Below are positions 21,990 to 33,730 of a stretch of DNA of 64,000 nucleotides, in pieces. Where the stretch lies: positions 160,088,770-160,152,769 of the forward strand of contig NC_039366.1 in assembly GCF_003573695.1 (NCBI RefSeq). Direction: 5' to 3'. The stretch comes from Papaver somniferum (Eukaryota; Streptophyta; Magnoliopsida; Ranunculales; Papaveraceae). Made by a program: the position numbers and the translations under genes. Within the stretch, counting starts at the first letter, position 1. Each line of letters begins with the position of its first letter. The notes below the pieces were generated by a model. That model saw nothing but the letters and a program-made list of their open reading frames with translations. It searched no databases and was not told where the DNA came from.

Positions 21990-24536
21990 TGTTGACGGTG
22001 GATTTTTGACAAAGGCTAAAATCGTAAAATCATAATTTTGCATATTTCTGACACGACTTCAGACACGTGTGTTAAATTCATATTTTAGGATTTAGACGTG
22101 AAGGCCCATGTCATAATCTCAGACTGAGCGTACATCCTCTCAGAGCAGGCATGGATATATGATTCGTAAAGCCTCTCAGCTGAGCTTTCGACACTTCGCA
22201 TATTTCATCAATACCTCTATATAAAATCGAAATGATTGGACGGCTCCTAGACATGTTGCATGCTAGTATAGAGCGTTAACGTCTTCAGATGTCGCAATGT
22301 TCCCTGACCATATAGAGTGAACATGTGTATAGTCTCAATGATTGGACGGCTTCTAGACATAATGCATGGTAGTATAGAGCGTTAACATCTTCAGGATGTC
22401 GCAATGTTCTTCCCGACTATACAGAATTAATATTCAGAACGATTATGATGTCACTATCATCTCATACCTCAATTCTCGAATAAACACAACGCTCCTAGAC
22501 ATATTGCATGCTAGTATAGAGCAACTCATGAATTAATTCTAGCGCAACATTCATTAGTTGAATCCTAGAAAATAATCTATGTTATCTCATTACTCCGTTT
22601 TATGGCTTATTCTCATCTAATTTCCATGAATTAGTAATAGATGTTTAATTTATCTCATTACTCCGCTTTATGGCTTATTCTCAGCTGGGTTCCATGAATT
22701 AGTAATAGATATTCACTTTCGGGCATCTAGGCCGGCTGCGAGTAAGCCCCAAGAAATGGTGCAAGTGTACTTAACAATAATGCACGAACGAGCACCCAAA
22801 TATGCATAAGTGAGCACCCAAATGCATGAACGAGCATTCAAAAATATGGATGAATGAGGAACTTATGCAAAATAGGGAAAGAAAATAAAAATAAAATAAA
22901 ATAAACAAGAGGCGCGGGACCGGGCCCATCATGGCCGGTCCCCCCTCTCCCTTTATTTTGTTTTATTTTAACCTATTTTATTATTTTCCTTATCTCTTGA
23001 AAACTCCTTGTTTGAGCAAACTTCATCGTTTGAGAAAAAATCATAGCTTCTCAATATTTCCTCACATGATGAAAAACAATAACATAAAATAGGGAAGAGC
23101 ACGGGACCGGGCACAAGGGCCGGTCGGCCATGCCTTGGCCGTGGCTGGTCCCACACCTCTCTCATTCCTTATTTTATTATTATTTTTTCCTTCATCTCAT
23201 GAAACTCCCTCGTTTTAGCAAAAACCTTATTTTTCCATATTTCTCAAATATTGCTCATACTATCAAAAAGTCAAATGATCATACGATCATCCGGGCTCCT
23301 CACACAAATATTAAAATATCGTTATTTTAATATTTTCCAAATAATAGTCGCACGAGCAAAGTTTTACTTGCTCATTCAAACAAAATCAAGAGTTTTAGTC
23401 AAGATCAAACTCTTCTGAAGATCCAAAATATTGCTCGAACGTGCACCATAAAATATAAGAAATCTCAAGATTAAGTCACAGACAATATGGTGACACGGGA
23501 ATGCCACCTTAACCGACCAGTGTCGGCCCTTTGGCTTACAGAACTCGGTCCCACACTCTATTATGATTTTGACCTAATTAATTTTCTATGGTACATATTG
23601 GGTTCAAACTCTTTCCAAACAACTTGGAATTTTCTCGATCGGCTATTATTAGGTCCTACGACCACCAAGGGACGGTTTCATACCCCTTGGTCGGTCCCCT
23701 CTTCTTTCATAATTAGGTTTTACTACCTAATGCTCACACGAGCACTATTTTTAATAATGATTAAATGAGCATTTAACCATCCTTTCACCCGCTGGTCTAC
23801 AAAGGACTTTGGTGCATGCTCATTCGAGCACCTGGGCGCTACATGGTCGTCCCATCATCCCATGTAGCCGGCCCCTCTATCACTCAATGGATTATTTTCA
23901 GTAAATCATCAATTGATCAACAATCGATCAAAATTAGGGTTTCAAACCAAATACTCTGCAAATCATAATTCTGAGCAAGTTTAAACACTGATAATTTTAT
24001 GCCGATCCAGCAATCAATATCCTAATTAATTATATAAAATTCGGTCCAGCTACCGGTATTTTAATTAATGTTTTATTTGGTCCCGCTACCAATAATTCAT
24101 GAATCGAGCAATATTTGCTTAAACTAAAAATATTTGTTTTGCTTAAACTAGCAATATTTGTTTTGCTCATCTATCAACACTAAATTGCTTAAGTTAGCAA
24201 AATACACGATCAATTGGGTTCAGAACTCATTGATTCAACTATAAATTGCTAGACCGAGCAACATTCCTCGTGTTGATTCAACTATCAAAATTCGAGAATT
24301 CTATTGATCCGGTATTCAATATTCTAATTTAACGTTTGGTCCTGCTACCGACATTTTTCTCGACTGAGCAAAATGGTTCGAACGAACGATAATCCAATAT
24401 TTTTGATTATTCACTCGATCATTCATGATATATTAGATAAGTAATGAGCATTCTGTATAATTCAACAAATATCTTTTATTTTTTGTCGAATACTCGACAT
24501 TTCGAATAAGTCCTTGATCGAGAAATCTCATCGGAC
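21990..24536. mobile_element. Long-LTR family C, left portion, interrupted by the Sirevirus-like element B
   Basis: Begins TGTTGACGGTGGATTTTTGA and is related along its length to the solo LTR at 56839-60026 (TGTAGATGGTGGATTTTCGA). It stops at 24536, where the LTR of element B begins. The flank AGTGG before it and AGAGG at the far side (about 43554) form an imperfect 5-bp duplication. Long LTRs like these suggest the gypsy class, but no polymerase is available to prove it. Confidence 0.7.
22905..23270. repeat. Two about 190-bp tandem units inside the family C LTR
   Basis: Each unit starts with a GGGACCGGGC...GGCCGGTC block, followed by a TTTATTTTATTATTATTTTC block and a CTCATGAAA...TTTGAGCAAA block. 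The copies at 41055-41390 also have two units; the solo LTR at 57520-58440 has five. Confidence 0.75.
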
Positions 24537-27292
24537 TGAAAAGACGAGGGTACCCAAATATACCTCAATCTAAAATTTTTCCACCTATAAGTCCTTTCTC
24601 CGAAAATGATTGTCTATGGACTGAGTCGAGAAAATACAACTAATCGGTTCACATTTCGTGTGATCGTCTATGGATACCAGATCGAAAAAATACAACAACG
24701 AAGTATGTTTACTTGATAAGAGGTTCAGACTTAACCAAACACAATAGGATTACTATCAAGTAAATAGGAATTAACTTTTGTGTATTTTACTTCTAATTAT
24801 AATAAAAACAATTATAATTGCGGAAATAGAAAAGTAAAAGACACAACAAGATTTTGTTAACGTGGAAACCGCAAATGCAGAAAAACCCCGGGACCTTGTC
24901 CAGAATTGAACACTCTCAGGATTAAGCCGCTATACAAAATCAAACCAACTTCGTATAATTGAGACCATGCAACTAAATCTATAGTTCACCTAGTTCTGTA
25001 TGTATACCCACGCATCCAACTTGTAATAAGTCACGTACTTGGAACAATTCATTTGGTTCATATTCCAAACAATAAAGGAACAACAAATTTGTTTGGTATC
25101 AACTTTTTTCAACCAAGTGATGTGATTTCGACAAAAGGCTCTTCCATTCATCCCAATAAACTCCTTTGTCAGGTCCTTAGATCTATGTACTAAAAATTAC
25201 CGAAGTAATCGTCAGATTTTGCAAGCTATACTTTGTATCACAAAGAAACATATTGATGCCGATACTCTTTAACCGAAACAAGTATTGTGCACACCAAAGA
25301 TTATGAACCCAAATCAGAAATCTTCAAAGTCTTATTTGTCTTAAAATATTCTTAGATCTTCAATAAACACCTACACACAATCAACTTGAATCTCTTTTGA
25401 TCAATAACGCACAAAACGAAGTCCGTTAACAATTGATTATCACAAGATGTCTTTAGATATACAAACAGTCTGAAGATCTCCGTCGAAACTTCGATCTAGT
25501 TTGAGTGAATCTTATATCAGAAGAGAAGATTCTCAAGCATAAACAAACTAGGTGCAATCAAAGTTCAACAACCATTAGTCAATCAAATCAATCGAAAACT
25601 AATAATAAACCGTAATTAGCTAGTTTCCCACCAACAGTACTAATAGAGCTTCTCAATCCCAAAGAAGTCTTTAAACCGAGCGGCCGTAAGAGATTTTGCC
25701 TAATTAGGTTACTTTCCTCTCCGAATAGGCGGCTCCACCAGTAACAACACAACTAGGTAGTTTTGCTGGCTCTGAGGATTAGTTTGCTAGAAATGCAAAC
25801 TTTGATATTTATAGACCAAGGAAGTTTGGACACCAAGGAATTTCCAAAACCGAAAATATTTTCAAGATATGCAATATATTCCAGATTCGGTTTCCATAAT
25901 TCCTGGAAATGCTTTGTCCAAACATTGACCGAAAATCTCTTAGAAAATCTCCAATTAGTAAATGCACATTACCAATTTTCATTTTTCAAAAAGTAAAATT
26001 AAAAACCTTAATTAAAAGATTCTTAACTTATTTTTTCGATCCAGGATTTTCCTTTAGCTATTAAGGAATATCTTTGAACAATAAAAGATAAGCGTTACTG
26101 CACATGTTCAAAGCATGTCGACATCTTTACTTTGTAAGTCCTCTTTTATACTCACAATCTTGAAACCGATTTTCCACACTTCCAAACGAGTTTAGAATTG
26201 GTTCATCTGACTTTCAAGAACTATGTGATTGATTAAGAACACTCAATCACAAATCATGGGTTTCACGGTTCTACCAAAACAAGTTTCGGTTCTACCTCCA
26301 TGTGAGTATTGTGCATCGTCACACAAGCTTTCCGAAAATTCGGTTGACTATCGGTTCCCCACATACTTATAGTTACTACTTGTATTTGCTCCACATGTCC
26401 ATAGGATCGGTTCCCCTTTCACTAAAAACTTGTTGCACATGTTCATTGGATCGGTTCCCCCATCTACTAAAAACGTGTTGCACCTCTTACAAGGATCGAT
26501 TCCCCTTTTGTGATCGGTTTCACCTCTTCATAGGATCGGTTCCCCTTTGCATAGAGTTGGTCATACCAATAACACTAAATCGATCATACCATCTCAGGTG
26601 ATTACTTAAGATCGGTTTCACTAATAAAAGTCATACCAATACAAAAGTCAGGCCTTGTGAATAGTTTTACCAAGAACATAAACAAGTCATGAGCGGTTAT
26701 ACTAATCACACATATTGGTAGTTAAAAAGATATGCAATGAATAAAAATACCAATAAGCTTAGCGATTTCCCTTTCGATTAACGAAACAAGTTCATGAATT
26801 TACTTCCTTTAAACTAATGTAAAATATTGTTTCCTAGGATGAAATCTTCACCTCATACCCATACATAATCACAATAGCATTCAAACTATTATGTCGATGT
26901 CTTATATACGAAGTTCAAAAGATAAGCATTATACTTCGTATTGTATTCCTTAATACTACGTCTAACTAGAGTGTAATCATTCATGCTTCGCAGTTATATT
27001 TTCAATATGCACGACTTGAAAGATACGTTAGGGAATGAAACAGTTCAAGTCAAATATCACTAACCTCATGTAGAAGGATGATGTTGTCGTTGTAGCTCCT
27101 TACTTTTTCACTTCTTCAAGTCTTCGCAATACTTGTAATGTCTCATATCCTAATACTTTCAAGCTAACCTATACGAAGTTGACTCTAGTACATAATCAAG
27201 GGACTCTTTAAATGAGTTTTGGTTCACTAAAATATGACAACCAAACTTGACATACCAACACTTGGTGGGTTCAATCGAGCAATGCTCTAACA
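24537..27292 (-). repeat. 3' LTR of element B
   Basis: On the minus strand it starts TGTTAGAGCATTGCTCGATT and ends GGGTACCCTCGTCTTTTCA. Length 2756 bp. At 26345-26560 it holds a minisatellite of about 50-bp units with GGATCGGTTCCCC cores. The flank CGGAC (24532-24536) would be the target copy; its partner was lost in the deletion at 40885. Confidence 0.85.
26345..26560. repeat. GATCGGTTCCCC minisatellite in the LTR of element B
   Basis: About five units, each with GGATCGGTTCCCC and a TTGCACATGTTC-like arm. The same array is present at 40685-40885 in the 5' LTR, and the truncation of that LTR falls within it. Confidence 0.75.
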
Positions 27293-27690
27293 ATCTCCCC
27301 CTTTGTCAATTTTAGTGACAAAACTCTTACATCATATGGATAAACAAATTACAAGAATTCATTGCACATACGCTTGATTCCCAAATTCAACAACACAATA
27401 ACCTGTATACATTCAATCCATAAATGTCGTTGTTGACATTATAATAACAAAGCTAATACTCCCCCTAAAGGTAAGATAGGTAGATTTTATCAATCCGCAC
27501 GTCTTTGTTATTCCTTTGTAGTCCATATAACTACAAGTATCATATGATATGCTACTCCCCCTTAGTCTATGCTTTACTCTTTCGTTAGATAAATGTTTAA
27601 GCACCAATGTCCTTTCCCTTAGTGATACCAATCAATATAAATCAATACCAATATCACTTGTTTACTCCATATATTTCTCCCTCTTTTTGT
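27293..27690 (-). promoter_or_regulatory. Polypurine tract and extra PPT-like motifs of element B
   Basis: On the minus strand GACAAAGGGGGAGAT (27307-27293) abuts the 3' LTR and is the expected plus-strand DNA primer. Further GGGGGAGT-type tracts occur at about 27459-27467 and 27554-27563, and a weaker one near 27675. Repeated PPT-like tracts are a known Sirevirus signature. Confidence 0.75.
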
Positions 27691-29106
27691 CACAAAATGA
27701 CAAAGGTACGAGCAAATAAAGGACAAACCGAAAGGATCTTACAAATCTCAAAATAGACTTGCAAACCTATAAGAGTTAAGCACGAGGGTTCCACATACCA
27801 TTTTTGATAACCAATATCAAAATCGAAACCACAAAGCAATTTTGCTTTGATATGTTACCAAGGAAACAACTGCCCGAAGCAATTTTCCCTAATAGTTTAG
27901 CAAACCAAAAATCGACTAAGCACCTTAGTTCCTTTGCTAAACCGATTGTACAAATACAATCGCTTGTTCGATAAGACCAAAGTAAAGATAACTCTATTTT
28001 TCTCATCAGGTTCTAATTATCCATATGACTTAGACCTTTAATTTTTAAAGAAGACAAGTACTAGGTTAGTTAACTAGCATTCCTTGTTAAGGCATTCGAT
28101 TAGATTTGAATAACCGAAACCTCCACTTTGACAAGTCTAACTAAGATCAGAATTAACTTAGTTTCTCTTATCCGGAATCGAATTGGACTAAACAATTCAT
28201 ACCGTAAACCTTTTCTTTCGTTAATCCATAAATACAAACCAAATAAATCAACTTGCATAATTATTCACCTCAACCGGAAGCAATTGAAACAACATAGACA
28301 TTAAAGCACCGCAATTGCACCGAAATTTTGTAAGACTAAACGATTGATACCAAACAATAAAGCAATATAATAATAGTTTTTATTAACCGGAAACAATTGA
28401 ATCACACACACATCCATACACAAATAATGGAATGAAACATCAATTGTACCGAAATTTTGTTAAGCAAAAGCAATAAATATACGCAATAAACTCAGGCTTT
28501 TCTTAAACAGGAAAACTATTAACTAACAAAGTCGTTACCTCAAATTTTGCATCCTCTTCTCCAATATGTTTGCATCTTCTTCCAGGTAGAATTGATATCG
28601 AAATATCATTATGTTGTCATCCTTATGCAAAACAAATAATAACAACAACCAACCTTTACCAGAGAAAGGTTGGAAACCGGTTTTTAACTATTGCAAGTGA
28701 AAGTTGAAAACCCCTAAACAAATATGCTTTTATGCTAAACCAAATGATTCAACATATTGTGACTTTTTCACAAATTGTTTCAATCAGAACCCTTCATGAT
28801 CCTCTGATAAAGCCTACCAACATGGGTTAGAACTTAATCCCGCTAAACCAAAAAGTCACCCAAACCATAAGGGTTCACAACATATGAGATCGAATATCAA
28901 GGTTAAAAAACCGAAATCAAACATCCCATACACATACATAGAAATAAGATAAAACATTCAAGCACATGCTATGTAAATCAAAAACTATCACAAGAAAAAT
29001 TATAAACTAAATAATTTTATTCATAATAAGATAGTTTTATTTATAATAGACTTTATTGAAAGAAATCAAAAACTACTGTCTATTTTTTATTTTTCTTGAA
29101 GATAAA
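27691..29106 (-). other. 3' non-coding region of element B
   Basis: No gene is seen. A segment is duplicated in tandem: AACCGGAAGCAATTGAA...CACCGAAATTTTGT at about 28273-28345 returns at about 28394-28460. Confidence 0.5.
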
Positions 29107-30542
29107 TCAATCTTCATTTGTTTGCTCATCAGAATCTTCCTCATAGTCTTTTTCTTGTTCTACTTTTAGGAACTCATTATTTATCATTAGGATTCCTTCA
29201 AGGGTTTCCGGACCATCTCGATAGGCAAATGCCAATTTTTTCTGAATACAGTCCAATTGTCTCCCAAGACGTAAAATGTGGAACATGAGATCTCCATTAC
29301 TATAGGTTTGATCATATGAGATACTAGATCCCTTTTGAGTTCCACTCATCCGATTGATAATTCCCTGAGAGACTGTTTTAGTATCTTTCTCATCTCCAAA
29401 GCTATTCCTTATTGCACCTTCACACAACTTGGTGATGAGACAGGGATATCCAAGATTTCAATGGAATCCTGTGATATTTAGAGATTCAATGATTTTAATC
29501 ATTTGATTTATAATTATTCCACAAATATCAATTCGTTTCTTCCCTTCAAGAAGGTAGTATATCAGTTCAGAAAATTCTCTATTCCATAGAGAAGAGTCTC
29601 TTGTACAAGCAAACAGAGTTGCTACAACAAGCTTGCCGAAAATCCTTAGATGTAAGGGTACGTCTTTGGTTAGCATCTTTCCCTTTTCCATTCAACAGTT
29701 TTTCCAGTGATAAGTTTTGAAATGTTATCGGGCTCAATTTCAGAGCCTGTAATTATATGCCCTTTCACATTGTAATTGATGATTGTTGATATCATTTTTT
29801 TGTTGACATGAAGAAAAGTACTTCCAACCAAGGTGCTAAAGGTGAGTTTTTCATGATTAATATTGTGAATATTATCATAAAAAATTCTTACTATATCAGG
29901 TAAATATTTTTCAAATCCGAACATACTTCCCCAGATTCGGTCTTGAACAAATTTCACATAGCTGGTTGCTGAAACATCTGGATCGAATCTATTTTCTTCA
30001 CTGAAGCTTACTCCCTTCAAAGCTTGATATCTTTCAAAACATGTGTTATCTACAAAATTTGTAAGATCATGCTTCCCTTTGATCAAGTGAGGATACTTGA
30101 TTTTCTCAATATCTCCAGGAGGAATAAATGGATTCAAGACAAACTTGTCAGTTTCAGAGATTTCTTCTCTTGATTTCCTCTTTCTCATACTTGCGAAAAT
30201 ATGAAAAACCCTATTTACGGTTTTGACCAATCTTCCCCAATATGTTTGAACACCTATCAATAGATTAACTTTTATAGGAAGACTTGAAATTAAAGACCAG
30301 AAATAACTTTTTTTAGGAAATACAAACAAAATCGGAAAACAAGGCTTGTGGGGAAACAATTCCGATTTTGTATCTAGGTCTTTCTTTTCGAAATCCGGTT
30401 TTTCATGGACTGGATCTTTATTTCGGATTGATTTCATGTTTTTGTCCAAAAATCTGTTTATTCTTTTATTACCAGAATTTGATAATATCACTTGAAATTT
30501 ACTCAAGAATTTACTAGAGTATACAGATATAAATTTGAACAA
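29107..30542 (-). pseudogene. Accessory ORF of element B ('putative plant transposon protein' type)
   Basis: Three minus-strand open stretches (30542-29670, 29691-29458 and 29427-29107) read as one worn protein with small breaks at about 29670-29690 and 29430-29458. The N-terminal part is basic (KSIRNKDPVHEKPDFEKKD). The central part includes FEKYLPDIVRIFYDNIHNIN and DVPLHLRIFGKLVVATLFAC, and the C-terminus is acidic (EKDYEEDSDEQTNED). The pattern 'xxFYxNI...hxxxxISxII...LxxRIFGKLV' resembles the accessory ORF that some Sireviruses carry between pol and the 3' LTR, sometimes called env-like. A related ORF is at 48860-52509. Function is unknown; no membrane segment or fusion-type signal was recognised. 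Confidence 0.6.
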
Positions 30543-31589
30543 AATATGATATTTGTTAAAAATATCATCAGAATCATAAACCCTGTAGTGAGCGTCGTTT
30601 ACTCAACAAAATAATTAGATGTTTCCCACTAATTAACAAGTAATAAAGTGGTAGTAAGGATCGTTCCCACGAAGAGTAATGCAATTGATATGTTATCTAA
30701 ATCAGCGAAAATATAAAAGAAGGATAAAAAGGATAATAAGATAAAGATGATGAAGAAATCCTTCGCCGTTACTAACCATTAACTCAACATTGTACCCGTT
30801 TATCTCTTGTTAGAATCAATTGTCACCAACCGTAGGAAAGCATGTACGCTTAGCTATCCCCAAAATTCCTTGTATCACCGGATACGGAATCACTCGACTA
30901 CCGGATTCTATTCAAAAGAACCACCTTGAAGTTCGCTTACAAGATGTAATTCCCCGAACGCATTAAGCTTTATGAATTTAGGTTTGATCCCAGCAGTTAA
31001 AATCGGTACGCTCGGTCCAGTTACTGGTGTTGTCTTTACTCGCAATTGCTCCACAGAATCCCTCCGCAAGGTCTTGCGATTTCTACTTGTGTAGGAGGTA
31101 AGCGACAATTACGGATCGACTCAACTCTCTACTAGCATTAGAATGATTAATAGACTAATCTAGTTGGCCACCCAAACCAATCTAAGAATCAATCATAAAC
31201 CTTCGATATAGTAAAAACAATCCACAATGATTAACTTTAAAACTTGAAACAAACTTGTAAATAATTGAGCTTCACAATTAGAACTTTGAATCCATCCTTA
31301 ACAATAAAAAGAATAAAGAAAAGAGATAATTCTTCCCCATAAGGGGGAGAAAAACGGTGAAAAAAATATCCCAAATTGTATCTAAGCTTCCCTATATATA
31401 AGGTTTTGTAACCTCTTCTTGAAGAAAACTAGGAAACCTAGCTAGGATTGAAAATGTGAAAATTAGGGGGAAACCCAAAAAAAAATATTCTTATTGTCAG
31501 GCCCACAATTAATTTTGGGTACAGTGACACCCATAATTATTTTTGTGACACGCATAATTATATGAAATTATTAAATATGTCTGCATGGC

Positions 31590-32400
31590 GGATTATGCAT
31601 CCGCATGACGGGTTATGCATACTATTTTTTTCAGGGATAACTCATTATGCACCCTAATTTTTCAAGGGTATAATTGGCAACACAACTTGGACATTGCATA
31701 TCTAAAAATCCGCGCCTTGGAATTTTACAAATTTTATATCGTTGGAAATCTTTTTAAGAGAGCTACGCAACGAACACAAACAAGAATATCAAATTTTTGT
31801 TTTTCACGAAAAAATCGGAGGTGATCACCAATTTATGTAAATTTTTCGAAAACTTGATACATAACCATTATGTAGCCACCAAAAAAAATGCATAACACAT
31901 TCTGCAGACGCATAACGAATTATGCAACCATTTTCTCGACTGCATAACAAATTATGCATCTTCATAACAAAGTTATGCATCTATAACAAGTTATGTAAGC
32001 ATTGTTTTGGTTGATTTTAGTGCGTACATAAAAAAATTGATGCATAATGCAGTATGCATCCATATTTACGGATGCATATAAGATTATGCATTTATTTTCT
32101 CGATGCATAAAAGATTGTGCAACAATTTTATCGATGCATAATGCATTATGCAGTCATATTTTCGGATGCACAACAGGTTATGCATCTATTTTCACGACTG
32201 CATAACATGTTATGTAGATATTATTGTAGGTGCATGACAAGTTATGCAACCTTATTTTTTGTTGGTTTCAATACTAAGAAAAAAATAGCTGCATAACGTG
32301 TTATGCAACCGTTTTCTGGACTGCATAACAAGTTATGCAACAACTTTTGTAGATGCATAACAGGTTATGCAACCATTTTCATAGCTGCATAACAAATTAT
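31590..32400. repeat. Palindromic TGCATAAC array of MULE-3
   Basis: Same units in nearly the same order as MULE-2 (11412-12215), with fewer units at the right end. Individual palindromes differ by point changes and small indels, so it is a diverged copy rather than a recent duplicate. Confidence 0.85.
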
Positions 32401-33730
32401 TCGACCATTATGACCAAACATCAACACCAATATGACCAAATACATATGTGGCTTCCCAACCAACAACACAAACACCTCTCAAAAACGACTAAAACTATAA
32501 AGTACCATAACAATTCTGAAAAAAGCAACAAAACAAAAGCATCCACAACAACTATTTTCCACTGCCCCTTGAAAAACAACCAATGAACCCATTGAAACCG
32601 GCAGCAAACCTTTGTTACAGGGTCAAGAAAATATGGCAAACTGATCCACCTTTCTTCCTTGTTTTCTCGTCAAATACCAGAGCCAAATACTCATGTATTC
32701 ATAAGCAACTTGTTCTTGAATCCAGCTCAACTGGTAATCTTCTAAACGGACTCACACACCACTTTAAATCCTCTCCAAAACCTGTGCAAAGACTCACCAC
32801 TCTATAGTTAAAAGGTGGCAACAAGAACTGGCCGGTCATTCAGGCATTTAGCCAAGCACCTTGTGTGCAGTTTTGAGTTGGTGACGGATTGTGTAATGGA
32901 TGCATCTTGGAAACTACCAGAATCAATTTCTTACCAGAAAATGTGGATTAGAGACAAACCCACTGTCCTAAACATTCACATAAACCTCAGACATTCATCA
33001 AAATGCACTTTATTCACTGAAGTTAACAACAACAACAACTTGCCTCTCTTCCCTGGCTGATCTAACTTCTGAAACTGTTCACTATCAATCCTTGTTGTGA
33101 AGCCAAATTCGATAAAAACACATCTTCATTTTCTTCTCCGCTTCACATTCCTTGTCTTAACCTCCTCCATTACTCACCCAAATCGATGGCAGCAACTCGT
33201 TTTCTTCCTTATCTCCATCGGCCAAAACTTCCATCTCTTAAACCTTTTATTGATACCTTCACATACGACGACGGAACCACTGTCAAACTTCTGAATCGAC
33301 CAACCAATTTCTGCATCTTCCTGTGTTGAACTCACATCACAATTTCGAGACCATCTGCTGCCATCTTGGAATCAAAGACAAACCCAAGTTCTTAAATCTT
33401 CTCAACATCACAGACCCACCTTCGAATTCCTCTTCCTTTCCAATCAACACACAGACTACAACCCATTTTTCGCAATTCAAAATCAGCAATTTCTTCTCAT
33501 CTGCTTTGATTTCAAAATCTCACAGATCCCCTTTCCTCTTCTTGAACGGCAACCTTCCATCTGATTGAAAAAACCCCAATCTCAGTTTCTTCTTTGATTC
33601 AACCAAAATCATAGTAGCAAACTCTCCCTCGAATCTTCGTTGTCTAAATTCTTCGATTTCCTTATCTGAGTTAAAAAGAATTGAAGATGATGAAGAAGAA
33701 AAAAGAACGACAACCGAATTTTATAAATTA
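32401..33730. other. Middle of MULE-3, possibly captured sequence
   Basis: CT/CA-rich, transcript-like sequence with short open frames on both strands and no recognised domain. It differs from the middle of MULE-2, so the two elements share ends and arrays but not this filler. Confidence 0.4.
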
